Positions 12,614 through 24,385 are shown, counted from the stretch's first letter. The stretch is 64,000 bases of DNA from Acephala macrosclerotiorum (GCA_014904845.1 MU119262.1:1-64000); one strand, 5' to 3'. Notes: a model not told the origin generated them from the letters alone. Numbers and translations are program-made.

Positions 12614-15600
12614 ATGGATCCCATGAGTGCTCTTTCCGTCGCGACAGCGGTTGTCCAATTTGTTGACTTTGGTTCTAAACTGCTGGAAAAGGCATCTGAC
12701 ATCTACAATTCACATTCGGATATGTCTCGAGAGGAAGTGGACTCAGATCTCATTACTCAGGATCTTCGATTCCTGGTAACACGCTTAAGAGAGAATGCTC
12801 TACCGAAGGTATCAACCGCGCCGACGAAGGAAGAAGCGGTATTGGAAGAGCTCAGAGAAAGATGCGAGTCAATAGGAAAGGAGCTCACGGATTCATTTAG
12901 TATAGCCAACCAGCGTGCCAAAAACAGAAAAGATCGGAAGATCGGACGTGCTTGGCTGAGCTTTAGCCTGGCAGTGCGTCTCATGTGGAAAAGAGAGGAC
13001 ATTGAGGAGCTAAGGAAAAGACTGAGTTCCTTAAGAGAGCAACTGCATCTACATATTAGTTTTGATTTACTGTAAGTAACCCGCGTCTCATTGAACATAT
13101 TCCGTTCTTTTAGTTGGCTTATTGAAAGTATTTAGGGACCAAGTAGAAACTCTCAACACTAAAGTCAACGACCAACATCTTCAAACCATCAGCCTCATAG
13201 CAGATGGCCATGATCGTATTGTTCATGTCTCCATTCAAACCGCCACCAACACACAGGGTTCAGTTACTCGCTTGTCTCAGGCAATCGAAAGGCGATTTTT
13301 GTGGGCCTTCTTAACAATCCTTCTCGCTTCTGCAATTCCCTTTCTGTGGACAAGGACTACAACGCAACTACAAGCGCAACAACAGGAGAGTTCTCAGTTA
13401 CACGACGAAATAATCAACCGGCTCTCGCCCACGGATTTTTCTCAAAAGCAGAGCAATATTCTCAGCCTCCGCTATCCTGAAACAGGGGACTGGTTATTGG
13501 AGACCCCGGAGTTCAACAAGTGGCTGGGTGATAGAAATCGGACTTTATGGCTGGATGGAATTCGTAAGAAATTTTCATTAATGCCACTGAAGACGAAAGC
13601 TGCTGACTGCTTTTCGCTTATAAAAAGCCGGCTCTGGTAAAACGGTACTTGCGTAAGTAACGTGATTGGTCTCAATCATGAGCTAACTCTGTGACCTAGG
13701 TCCGTCGTAATCGATTATCTACAGAGGACCCGGGCGGGACCGAACATGGTTGTATCATACGTGTATTACGATTATCAGGAGAGTATTCGGCAAACTCCTG
13801 AGAATATAATTTCAAGCATCCTAAAAGATATTGTTCAGTCTCGGCCGCTGAGTGCCCAAATGGTAAAATTTTATTGGGATCACAACCGAGGCCGAAAGGT
13901 CATCCCGACTCTCCACGAGCTTAGCGGCATCCTTCGCCAAGAGATGGAAAGATGTGCTTCAGTTTTCCTTATTATTGATGCTCTCGACGAATCACCCGAC
14001 GAGCAAGGGTCGCGTGGAAAGCTACTCAAGGAGCTCCAAATATTGGAGCCGTTCATGAGGTTGATGGTGATCTCACGTCCTCATATCAACGTTGTCAATC
14101 ATTTCCCCAGTTCTAACCGATTGGTGGTGGTTGCAACAAAACACGACATCCAACGGTATGTGGAGATTCGCATTTCGGATGATACGCGGCATCTTGCGCG
14201 GATTCTTGAGGGGCATCCAGTCCTTCAAAAGAGCATAGTGGAGGCAGTTGTTAATAAGGCTAATGGCGTGTAAGTTTGTGTCTCCTATATGCGAATGTCA
14301 TCCCCACATATTTCAAGTCTTTCCACAGACAGATTTCACCCCTTAAACCTGATATTCATGCACGTTATCTCACAAAATGCCAGGTTCTTGTTGGCACAGC
14401 TGCATATGGACTCCCTAGAGCAAAAGGTAGACCGTCGAGCTGTTAGACGCGCTCTTGAGGATCTACCAATGGGATTGGAAAATGCGCACCGGAAGGCGAT
14501 TGAACGAATTGAAAGTCAGAACCAAGATTCCCGGAATATAGCTGAAGGTATCTTCACCTGGCTTACTTTCGCACTACGACCCCTGACCATGACTGAGCTC
14601 CAAATTGCTCTTGCCGTGGAACCCGGGAAGAAGTCATTCGACGAAGATGGAATAGTTGATCGTGAATATATGCTCACCGTTTGTATGGGACTGGTTGTTA
14701 TCGAACAAGGAAGCGAAATCATCCGTTTCGTACACTTCAGTACCCAAGAGTTTTTTCAGAGAATGGCCCAAACTCGGTTCCCCAAGGGACAGGAGATGAT
14801 TGCAAGAGCTTGTATTACATTCCTTTCATACGACGTCTTCGCAGGCCCCAAATGTGGCACAAAGCCCCAGCTTTTCCACGCTTATGCTGCTAAGCACTGG
14901 GGTGATCATGCTCGAGGAGAACCAGAGGTCGCTCTTGGAGACCAAATCTATCAATTTCTGGAGACGCCACAACTTCGTTGCGCCGAACGTGTAAGAACAG
15001 CAAAGCCTCCGACAGGGTGGTCTGAACTGGCCAAGCCGGAAGGTTATGTGAAGCAAGAAGGACCACTCTGGGTAGCTGCATTTTTCCGTCTAAAAACCAC
15101 AGTCAAGCGATTATGCGAACAAGGCGGTGATATCAATAAAACGGCGTATGCTATGTTTCATCTGCCCTGTAAATCAGTGCTCGAACTGGTTTCGAAGGAT
15201 GGATATACGCACTCGATTGCTCAATTGTTTAACAACGAACCGTATATCAATTCGCCGAGCGTTCCAGTGATTTGGGCAGCGTTCACTGGGAATCGAGATC
15301 TAGTATCACTGCTACTGGATGCTGGGGCAGATCTGGAATGGTACAGCAAAGCCTTGCTGGTAGCTTCATTGAATGGGCACAATGAAGTGGTTCAACAGCT
15401 ACTGAACAGGGGAATCGGTAAATATGAACGATCGAGAGCCCTTGGCGATGCATTAGCGGTTGCTTCCACCAGCGGGCAGGTGCATACGGTGCAACTATTG
15501 TTGCAAAATTTTGCCCCTGTGAATACCGTGTGGTACAAGGCCCACGAGTGTCAAAGCAGCAGAACTTGCGGTAACTATGAGCATGTATCCAGGACTGAGC

Positions 15601-16274
15601 CACGATGGACTGAACGTCTTCGAAAGAAATATATGAGCCTTATGTTCCATCTGAAACTCTACAAAGGATGGCTTCATATATTTAATCCACCGCCAGGCTG
15701 CGAAAATTCACTCCACTGTGCAGTGTTTAATGGTAATGCCGAAGTTTGCCGTCTACTTCTCGATTTTGGGGCCGATGTAAATGCCGCTGGTGGCCTTTGG
15801 GGTACACCATTGCAGGCAGCCTCCAGGATAGGAAATCTGGATATCGTGCATTTACTTATTGAAGCTGGAGCCAATGTCAACGCACCAGGACTGGTATTTG
15901 GGGACGCGTTGCAAGCTGCTTCAATATCTGGCCATGAACCTACGGTGAAGTACCTTCTTGAAAGAGGAGCAGATATTGGGGGCAACGGAGGAGGTCCTTT
16001 CTATGGCACGGCGCTGGAAGCAGCCATCATGAAAAGGCATGGTCATGTGGAACGTTCGCTTCTTCGCCATTATAACCTGACCTCTCAGCGGTTCACACAC
16101 GTCTGCAACATAATTTTGCATCCATTTCCGCTTCATTACGAAACTAGAAAGAGGTGGTGCTACCCGTATTTGAAATTCCTGAGTACAGAATATAATCACA
16201 CAAGGGAAAGCAAACACCTTGTGAAAGGTTTTTTGATGGGCAGCGCTAAAGGCTTCGAGAACCGGCTCTTCTAA
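12614..16274 (+). CDS. NLR-like STAND protein: Helo-like N-domain, TM segment, NACHT, ankyrin repeats
   Basis: Five exons (12614-13071, 13136-13563, 13628-13652, 13700-14269, 14384-16274) give 1123 residues in one continuous frame. The N-terminus (MDPMSALSVATAVVQFVDFG) matches the fungal STAND N-terminal (Helo-like) type. A hydrophobic segment at about 206-224 (FLWAFLTILLASAIPFLW) looks membrane-spanning. Walker A (GIPGSGKT, about 294-301) is recovered only by splicing out 13564-13627. Walker B is LIIDALDE at about 394-401. Ankyrin-type repeats (LLLDAGADL, LLLDFGADVNA, LLIEAGANVNA, LLERGADI) occupy about 720-1040. Such proteins act in fungal non-self recognition and programmed cell death. The 114-nt fourth intron could instead be two introns around a tiny exon. 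The HET gene follows on the same strand after 182 bp. Confidence 0.85.
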
Positions 16275-16456
16275 ATTACCGTCAGCTTACTTGGACTGAA
16301 AGCAGTCATTAGGCTTCGATTACTCTCCATGTCGTGATTTGATGGCAACCGATCCAATTGAGAATCCAAAGATTATCCTCAGAGTCTGATTGAAACTCGC
16401 GACACTTCCGATCACGTCGCCACTATCTCCACATATAAAAGCTTCGCCGCGTTGAC

Positions 16457-18358
16457 ATGGCAGACCCCAATCCTGAGCTAATACCATCGGCGAGTGTAGT
16501 ACCTACATCCTCGCCGTATGCTCTCTCCTTAGAGGATGACTCGCGGGGCATTCGCATAGCCTTGCTACAGCCTGGTCAGTGGGAGGATCCGATCTACTGT
16601 GAACTTACAAAGACTTCACTCGAATCACCTCTGCAATTTGAAGCGCTATCCTATGTTTGGGCGCAAGAGCGGGGTACAAAGTCCATCGTTTTGAATGGTC
16701 TAACTCATACTGTCACAACAAATCTCTTCATGGCCCTACGACGCCTGAGGAAGCATCGAGAAGTCCGCTCCATTTGGATTGATGCCTTGTGCATCGATCA
16801 GAATAATATCGAGGAAAGAAATCATCAAGTCACACTCATGGGCAACATCTATTGGACATGTACCAAGACTATTGCTTGGCTTGGAGACTACGAAAGCCCT
16901 CCACAATCGCCGAGGCAAACGCTGTTGACTGAACAGACGGAGGACCAACCATGGGCGGAGATCTGTGGTGAATCCTGGAACTCGGAGGATCGTGCATTCG
17001 TGGCTCTCAATTTCATCCATGAATTGGCTGATGGACGACACTTGTTTGATACCTCTCTCTTAAAAAGCATTTTCGACAGTCCTGGTCCCCTCGAATCTCG
17101 TGATGTTCGCTCACTCGAATTTTTCGTTGATCTGCCTTGGTGGAACCGTGTCTGGACCGTACAGGAGGCTGTCTTACCCCCTGCACTGCTCGTTATCTAT
17201 GGGTCTTTCTGTGTGAACTGGACGGTCCTTGAAGCTGTATCTCGCATATTTTATAAACACGCATCTTCATGTTGCTCTAAAGTCTGGTCCTTGCAAGACG
17301 AATATCGTATGTTGTCGTTTATGCTGAAAGCTACAGAGAGATTGGTGACACTTGTGCACGGTTTGGAAGAGACCAGGCGGGTTCTTATCGCAGATCGAGA
17401 ACAACACTTCCACACCCTCTTATGGACATATCGCAAACGTCAGGCAACAAATCCTCGTGATCTGATATATGGCTTACTTGGCCTTGCAACGGGCGGCGTA
17501 GTATCCACTCTAAAAGTGGACTACTCTCTTCCAGGCGAGGATGTTTTCAAACTGGCGACGCTTTCATCGATTGACGAGACTGGAAAGCTGCACATTCTAC
17601 AGAACAGAAGAAGTCTCCAGCCGCAACGAACATCTTGGCTGTACCGGAGCGACGACCTTCCTGACACTCAGTCTTACAGTAGACTGTGGGATGCAGAACG
17701 GACGCGTCTGTTCCAAGCCAACACCTACAAAGCCTCTTCGGACTCCCGGGCTGTCGCTCGTGAATGCCAAAACCGATTGATATTGAGAGGCACCCTTGCA
17801 GGTAAAGTTCTGACTGTGGGAAGCGCCCAGGATAGTGGTTGGAATGAACTAGCGTCGTTCATATTAGAGCAATGGTGGTGTATGCTCGTCAGGTTTTACT
17901 CTGAGGTTTCCTCTCGCTATCAGGACTCGAACTCAGCATATCTACGAACGATGGTTTCTGATATCTCTCACGAGTTGAAAGAGGGATATCTCACCTCTCA
18001 GCGCATATCATCGCATGACCTGCGCCTTACAAGCATTGTACTGGAGTTGATCATGGAGCAAAAACGAGCTAGCATTCCTGTAGATGGACCCGCAAGATTA
18101 ATGTACGCTCACATTGTGAGATCGACCAAGGGGCGACGATTCTTCATCACGGAAAATGGATACATGGGGCTCGGTCGCCCTGAGGTTGGCGACGAGGTCT
18201 GGGTTTTGTTTGGAGGCGATACACCCTTTGTCTTGCGACCCTCAACCTCTGATCCCGGTTGTCATCTTCTTGTGGGAGATTGCTATGTCCATGGCTTGAT
18301 GGATGGTGAGGCTATGGTTGATGTCGAAGAGAAGACGGAGACTGTGACGCTGTGCTAG
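16457..18358 (+). CDS. Heterokaryon-incompatibility (HET) domain protein
   Basis: A single uninterrupted frame encodes 633 residues. The HET domain starts with FEALSYVWAQERGTKSI (about 61-77) and continues with the conserved IWIDALCIDQNNIEERNHQV (about 107-126), then IAWLGDY. The family acts in vegetative incompatibility and related cell-death reactions, often as an effector or partner of STAND proteins. Residues after about 250 form the usual variable helical region, and the C-terminus has a conserved tail (ENGYMGLGRPEVGDEVWVL, GDCYVHGLMDGEAM) common in HET proteins. The intact frame, lack of introns and position just downstream of the NACHT-ankyrin gene on the same strand suggest, but do not prove, a functional pair. 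Confidence 0.92.
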   Translation: MADPNPELIPSASVVPTSSPYALSLEDDSRGIRIALLQPGQWEDPIYCELTKTSLESPLQFEALSYVWAQERGTKSIVLNGLTHTVTTNLFMALRRLRKHREVRSIWIDALCIDQNNIEERNHQVTLMGNIYWTCTKTIAWLGDYESPPQSPRQTLLTEQTEDQPWAEICGESWNSEDRAFVALNFIHELADGRHLFDTSLLKSIFDSPGPLESRDVRSLEFFVDLPWWNRVWTVQEAVLPPALLVIYGSFCVNWTVLEAVSRIFYKHASSCCSKVWSLQDEYRMLSFMLKATERLVTLVHGLEETRRVLIADREQHFHTLLWTYRKRQATNPRDLIYGLLGLATGGVVSTLKVDYSLPGEDVFKLATLSSIDETGKLHILQNRRSLQPQRTSWLYRSDDLPDTQSYSRLWDAERTRLFQANTYKASSDSRAVARECQNRLILRGTLAGKVLTVGSAQDSGWNELASFILEQWWCMLVRFYSEVSSRYQDSNSAYLRTMVSDISHELKEGYLTSQRISSHDLRLTSIVLELIMEQKRASIPVDGPARLMYAHIVRSTKGRRFFITENGYMGLGRPEVGDEVWVLFGGDTPFVLRPSTSDPGCHLLVGDCYVHGLMDGEAMVDVEEKTETVTLC

Positions 18359-19083
18359 TGGCGCTTTAAGCCTTCGGTCTCGACAGAGAGGTTTGAGGAC
18401 GCTGGACGAGGTTCATCATTTGATTTTGCATGATCCCTGAAGGAATTCGCTTGTGAAGGTGGCTGATGATTACCGAGGCAAGGCAGGGAAATTGTTAACG
18501 ATGGCCGAACTTCACAGTATTTGTTTCTACGATTGCTATGATTATAGCACTCAAGATTTTCACTCGGAAATTGATGAACTCAATGCAAACGTCTCAATCT
18601 CAACCTTGTCCTACCTCAATTTGTGTCTCAACTCACTTCCTAGAGAGCAAACCCTGGCGATGAATCAAATGTTTCATTTCACACCGCCTAAGGAGGTACA
18701 TGTCTCTAGTCTTTGGGGTTGTGCTTCAGCTATACCAAACCCCCATTTTCTTTGGAGTTATTCGTCTCGATCATCACTACCGTCAAGTCATTCTTCGTTC
18801 CCTTCCATTTCTCTTTCCCTCTGCTTCGAGTCTCCATGCAGCTCTCCATCGGAGGCTCGAGGACGCATCCACAGCCTGACTTGACGTTGATATATCGCGA
18901 TGTGGAATAGCACTCCTTCCCTGCCTCGTGATTACTCAAGCTTTGCTGAAGTCCTGGCGGCCTATGCCGCTCATATGTGTTCAGCCCTGCACAGCATATC
19001 TTCCTTTCTATCGGCGCTGGGCCTAAAGTATTTGCTTTATTTTCAGAGCATGGATGATGCCTTCAGCATCTGTTGGTCGGCGA
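18359..19083. other. Convergent intergenic region, no supported gene
   Basis: This holds the 3' flanks of the HET gene (+) and the four-TM gene (-). A 143-codon frame at 18453-18884 (+) has no recognisable motif and a Ser-rich low-complexity end; I treat it as chance or 3' UTR. Confidence 0.45.
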
Positions 19084-19826
19084 TCATGATTCGCCATCCT
19101 TCATGTATTTCTCCACATTCTGCGCAATCGTCCCTCGATGCCTGAAAAACACAACCACTCCGTAGATGACGCCGATGATTAGAACCAAACTATTCCCCTA
19201 TTAGCCCTCTCCCTCCAAATTCCCCATCACGTTTCCTTCATCATCAGCAAGGGTACTCACTAAACAGCCCCAGCAAACCCCACAACAACATAAATGATAT
19301 AATTATTCCACTGTCCCTTCTCCCAATTACTGCTAACAGCCACGCAATCCAACGCTAATACCGCGGTCCAAGTAACGGCTTTCATGAGCGAAGAGCAGAG
19401 GTAGAGGAAGGGTGATAGGTCTCGGTAGACGTAAAAGACTATTTCGGTGCAGGTTAGGCCGAGGGCGATTGCGGCGAGGACGAGGTTTGCTATGTCCCAA
19501 CTAATTTTCTCTTGTCAGCATGATTATTTCAAATATCCTTCCATCCTCTATTTCTCTAGACGAGCATTTGTGTTCTTGAGTTTCGAACAATTTGAGTGTG
19601 GTGATATGGATGCGGGGGAGGGGCCGGATCTCCGGACATACTTCTGCGTCCCAGACTCAATCGTAACATTACTCCCATCAACCGTCACAACCTGCGTCGG
19701 TGTATTGTCCGTGATGCAAACGAGAAGTGCCATGATTATCAGATCGATGGAGAGGAGGATTAACTGGAAGGACCAGATTGGCATTATGGCTGATTTTCGC
19801 CATGGGGAGTGGAGGTCGTAGGTCAT
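19084..19826 (-). CDS. Small four-TM integral membrane protein of unknown function
   Basis: Three exons (19826-19642, 19500-19261, 19189-19084), with introns of 141 and 71 nt, give 176 residues. Four hydrophobic segments follow one another: near the N-terminus (WSFQLILLSIDLIIMALLVC), after the first splice (ANLVLAAIALGLTCTEIVFYV), in the middle (LMKAVTWTAVLALDCVAV) and across the second splice (IIYVVVGFAGAVYLVLIIG). A short charged tail ends in EKYMKDGES. The layout resembles MARVEL-like fungal tetraspanning proteins, but no family-defining motif is certain. The acceptor at 19190-19191 was chosen because a nearer AG makes a stop. Confidence 0.7.
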
Positions 19827-20669
19827 CTTGGTGGGGGAACTTCGAAAATTCTCGAGTTTTGAGGAGTGAGTTGGGATGCAATGAGGGAACAGAAAGAGAG
19901 GAAGTCTTCGGGTTGGAAACGGGAAGAGGGAAAGAGGAGAACGAGAGGTTGACAAGCTGAGCGGAAACAGAAGATGAAAATGAAGCAAGTCCGGAACTGA
20001 GGGACATTGTTCACATATAATCAGCACTAAAAACAGAACGCCCACGTACAGGCGGCGTAGGCTACGATCGCCGACCCGTACAGCACTCGCTGCGGATGAC
20101 AAGGCGGAGCATTTTTGATGTTAGCGTTCGTCAGACGATTGGGGGATTTGAGACTTTGACACAAGCGAAATCGAGCGATCTAAGAATCAAGTTAGACTCT
20201 GCGCTTCTTAGGCGCTGGTGTTGTGGTGCTGACGAATGAAAACGCGTTCGGCGGCTGTTTATGAGCGAGAGCGAGACGTCGCACGGAAGGTCGGACGAGG
20301 ACTTGAGGAGGCTGGGCCACACGTGATTGAGGCCTTTGAGGAGGCCGGAAGCGCGGATGACGTTGCTGACGTTTCGAATGGAGAGGTTGGGATGAAACGA
20401 ATAGATGGGAGGGCTGAGAAGAGAAGGGGGACTGGTAAAATACTCCGTAAAAGAGAATTGAGAAACTGCGATATGAGGATGAATATCTTTTGGTCAAGCC
20501 CCGCTCTTCTATTGTACACATGAGCCAATAATCACCAAAACGCTCCGCTCCATCACAACAAATCTTGGTATCTCATCTCAGACTAGGTCTTAGTCCCACA
20601 CGGGCCGGGCCTTTCCTTATAGCACGTAGCACCAATCCCACGCTCTATTTTCTGGTTTCAAGACTCAAC
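19827..20669. other. Intergenic region with unassigned short frames
   Basis: Overlapping frames on both strands (for example 20192-20521 minus and 20236-20523 plus) are Ser/Pro/Arg-rich and show no domain, signal or splice continuity I can support. The region contains the promoter of the four-TM gene and the 3' flank of the Bch1-like gene. Confidence 0.4.
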
Positions 20670-23043
20670 TCATCCTTCCGTACCGCTGCTTCTGAATGCA
20701 GCGCAAAGTGCAGCGTAGTGGTGTGTCAAGTCCAGAACATTTTGAGGTAAGCTTGTCGCCTGTATGATACTTCTGACTTTCACTGCTCCCTCATCCTCGA
20801 TCAATGTCCGGATCGTGTAGAGTAATTCGGGGCTGAACTCTGAGTACCATCTGTACTGCCATGTGACCAATCTGATCACAGCTCCAACCGTCTCTCTCGT
20901 AACTTTCTCCTTCTCGAATTCGGAGAGAATGCCTGTCAATGCTTTCGGTGAAAATCGAATTGACAGACATGCTCGGTAAGCTTCAACTGCTTCGGCTTGG
21001 TGGTGTAAACGCTCAGCGAGTGACCCCAAAATCTCCCATTCTTCTGCTGATTTCTTGTACTGCATTTGTTGGGCTCGGTATTGTGCCATCTCGGTACGCC
21101 ATATGGTGTAAATGCGGAGATCCTCATACAAGACCATGAATAGGCTATCTAGCCATCGTTCGCAAAGTCGCTTGTTGTTAAAGCGTGATAGTTGCTCTTC
21201 TGTGACTTCCGCCTACAATGGGTTAGTAGCAAATAATGAATGATCATGTAGGGAGAGACTTACATCTTCGTTACCACTCTTCACCTCCTCGGGAGTCACT
21301 GTGTGTGATGGCTTCTCCACTTCCTTGTCGGCAATAGAGCCCCTCACACCATTCTCAGCCACCAACGTTGGAGCCGTCGAGGGAGCGGTCGAATCTCCAT
21401 TCGTGCTCTGTTCGTCATCTGTGTGGTCGTCACCGTTGACTGGAGGACCTGGACTTCCTCTCAGTACATCGGTGCTAGCATTGCGCTTGGTAGTTTCACC
21501 TTGGGGTGGTTGCTTCTCGCTGCGATACTCTTCCTCCATCACGAACACATTACTCCTAATCTTCAGTAGCTGATCCCAACCAATCTTCGCCGTCATCTCC
21601 GTCAATATGCTGTATGCATGCTTGAAAGTGCCCTTGTATTGGGCAGCGCGCAGGCTGAGCAAGCTTGGGTGCACTTGCTCTGAATATTTTGATTCTGGTT
21701 CACTGTCGATCTCGTCCAGCCGGGTCTCTGGGAGTGTTGGGAGGTATACTTCCTTCGGCTCTGGCATAATTGGAGCATCCTTGTCTTGGTACGTGAACAT
21801 CGGGCACGAGTTCAGCGTCGTAAGGGCATTCTCCCAGTCTTCCATTGCGACATAAACCTCTGCTAACCTCGCCCATGTACCGAATTCGCTTGGTGCTGCC
21901 ACTGTACTTCGGTCGGCACATCCTAACGCCATACGTAGTCGGTCTTGTTTCGAATCGGTTGAGTTTGGATTCAGGGCCTTCTTCATCAGGAAGTCTGCTT
22001 GTGTATCCAGCATAACGTAGTCCATTGGCGATTGTTTGACGGACTCGTGGAGGACTCTGACTGCTTGCACCTCCTCGTTGCCCATGAACATGACCTTCGC
22101 TAGTAGAGAGGAGACCTCGACGTTTCGAGTCCGGAGCTTTTCGAAGAGATTGATGCCTGAAGCAAATCGACCTGTCGTGTGGAAGTATTTGAGGAGACCG
22201 GATGTGAGGTGGTTGGAGACGTTATTTGGCACTTGAACGACAGAATCTGACCCGAGTTGCCAACCTGCACCAATTAATGTGATGCTTCCACCATTATCTG
22301 GATAACCATACCTCTGAAGAATAGATGCTCTGCTGCTTGTAGAAACCGGTGCTCGGTCTCAGTGTTGGTGACTGGATTGAATCTTCTGACTCCCATGATC
22401 TTCCTGATCGTATCCCCACTTCCATCATCGGCGTATGAGTATGCTCGCAGAACACTACAGAGATATGTTTCCAACCATAACTCGTCGGAAGCAGTTCGCT
22501 TCTCTCCTCGTTCGTCTATGCAATAGCTGTCGACACTACCTGGAATCGTAACGTGAACGCGCATGTCGAGCCTTGAGAAGGCATTGTAGCAGCTATCGAG
22601 CATCAGCAGACTTCCTAATCCATATCCTGAATTTTATCGTACCAGTAGACACCCTCGACTATCTTCGTTGTGGATGCGTGGTTTTCCTTGTATGTGAGTG
22701 TGTTGATATAGGCTGCAAGACTTGCTGAGGACGACGCATCGACTCCTGTGACGTGATGGTAGACTCCAATCTATCTGCAATCAGCATCGCCTTCCATATG
22801 CATTGCCTCTCCATTGCCAACATACTTGCTTCCCAGGATTCCTTGGAGCTTGCTTAATCAATTGTACGAGATCTGGTGGACCCAATTCTCGCAGGGCAGC
22901 AAGGACCTCTGTTCGTGAATCAATGGACTCATGAAGCACCTCTTCCGTGATTCTATATTACTTATCAGCATCACATTCCAGAATGCTTGTGTTGGTGGAA
23001 CTGTTGGGAGTTGCTCGTACTCAGGGACAGCTGGCGCAACCAT
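20670..23043 (-). CDS. Exomer subunit, Bch1/Bud7 (ChAPs) family
   Basis: Six exons (23043-23021, 22952-22826, 22770-22643, 22592-22312, 22264-21264, 21212-20670) give 700 residues in frame. The product is a Chs5-Arf1-binding protein of the exomer coat, which carries chitin synthase and other cargo from the trans-Golgi to the plasma membrane. Family features are ALRELGPPDLVQLIKQAP, HHVTGVDASSSASLAAYI, the DELWLETYLCSVLRAYSY segment, TPR-like helices (TWARLAEVYVAMEDWENAL), a low-complexity linker rich in Ser, Asp and Pro (about residues 440-510), and a conserved C-terminal end around LPQNVLDLTHHYAAL. Intron 1 begins 23 nt after the ATG. The intron at 22593-22642 was found because reading through it brings an in-frame TAG; splicing restores EGVYCCYNAFSRLD. 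Length matches the family. Confidence 0.9.
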
Positions 23044-23602
23044 CTTGGCCTTCTAGTCGCAGAAAGTGTCTTGAGACACTGCTGGTAGCTTTATCAATTT
23101 CGAGAAGACAGAAAGCTGCAGATGGTAAATCTGCTGTAGGTGGACTCGTACCGGTGGAAGGGTGGTAGTGCTGGGTATCACAATGTTCTGAGGACTCGAG
23201 TTTCTTGGAATTGTGCTGGGTTGCTGGGATGCCTTCGTGGCTGTTAGTGCACGGATCTCTTCAGTCTTCAGCCTCGTCAGTCACGTGCCGAAACCACGAA
23301 AGCATCCTCTTCTAGAGCTCCTTTCAAGTCTGACGTATCCTAGACAGATAACATTTGTTAAGGTTGTTTGATCTGAATGTTGAAGTTGATGTGTGGCTGT
23401 GGGCGTTGGCAATTTGACGCTCGTTGTATGCGCCTGGAACCACGATACAAGGAAACTCGAGATTGAGGACCGGGAAAACATGAATTGCTCTTGACAACTA
23501 TCATTTGCTGCTGACCTATCCTAAAGGGGGGGCAGCTGTCTATCTTGAAGTGCCATCCAGTGCACCTTCCATCCTGAATCTACCGAAACCTCAAGTAGAA
23601 TC
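23044..23602. other. Intergenic region upstream of the Bch1-like gene
   Basis: No supported gene. This should contain the Bch1 promoter and the 3' end of the neighbouring minus-strand gene. Confidence 0.45.
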
Positions 23603-24385
23603 CTACTTCTTCTTCGATCCTCCAACAACAGCCTTGGGCAGATTTTCAATGTACTTATCCCGTATGATCTCAGCCTTAGGAATCAAATGTGGTGGAACCC
23701 GCCAATACGCCGTGCCATCTGAGAGCAGGAAGAAGTAGGTTCTATCGTCAAAAGCAGACAAGGATGCAGCCTATGATTGTCAGCCGCTGCCAAGAGGATT
23801 CTTGGCTCATTCAATACTTACCACGACCTTGAGTTTGCCTCCTCCAGACTTAACACGTGGGCTCAACCACTCAGCAGCTCCCTCATAGCCTTTGATACTG
23901 AGAAGCGAACCTCCTCGATCGTTCCAGTAGATAAAACTTCCATTTAACCCAAGTGTAACGTTCTGAATGTAGCGCTTATCCTTGTCCTCCATGAGTCGGT
24001 CGATGAGTTTCTGAGATAGGTTGCAGTATGAAAAACCGCGACTCTTCTCCCAGGCCCAGTAAGATGAGTCCGGCCCTAGAGCGACAGTGAGTCCTTTTGC
24101 AGTCCACGATCGCTTACCGAAGTCGTCGAGCCACTTCTTGAGAGCCGGGTATTGGACATCGATCCCTTCCCATCTCCAGCGACTTTTGCCGTCAGGTAGA
24201 TCGTATGAGATGAACCAGCTGCCGCCTTCTCCAAAGGCAAAGCTGTGAATTGTTCCGCCTTCGTCCTTGACCTTTTGCTTGAGAGCAAGAACGGAAGAGC
24301 CTTCGTTGGCTGATGTGTGCCAACCATTCTTGTACACGATGGTATACCATTTTCGAGGCCCGAATGCAATGAATGTTATTGGCAT
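23603..24385 (-). CDS. Conserved hypothetical protein built of five about 45-residue repeats
   Basis: Two exons (24385-23822, 23770-23603) with a 51-nt intron give 243 residues. I do not recognise a named family. The chain divides into five similar units at about 3-41, 45-89, 97-134, 139-176 and 184-227. Each starts with a strand-like alternating segment around a Gly or Asp turn and aromatic residues (IAFGPRKWYTIVY, FAFGEGGSWFISY, VALGPDSSYWAW, VTLGLNGSFIYW, SAFDDRTYFFLLSDG) and ends with a short amphipathic helix (ALKKWLDD, KLIDRLMED, GAAEWL). There is no signal peptide or TM segment, so it is probably cytosolic. Five such units suggest a small propeller or solenoid fold, which is inference. 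The C-terminus is basic (GGSKKK). Confidence 0.8.

Noticed and set aside
13564..13640. Frame continuing past the first NACHT exon to a stop
   Set aside because: Reading through gives no P-loop; splicing the 64-nt intron gives a perfect Walker A, so this is intron.
16434..16440. TATA-like tataaaa just upstream of the HET gene
   Set aside because: Only about 17 bp before the ATG, too close to serve as a TATA box for a transcript that includes this start; probably chance.
18453..18884. 143-codon plus-strand frame after the HET gene
   Set aside because: No motif, Ser-rich low complexity at its end, and overlaps the expected 3' UTR.
20192..20523. Overlapping frames of about 90-110 codons on both strands
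   Set aside because: Composition is Ser/Pro/Arg-rich and no homology, signal or splicing pattern can be named.
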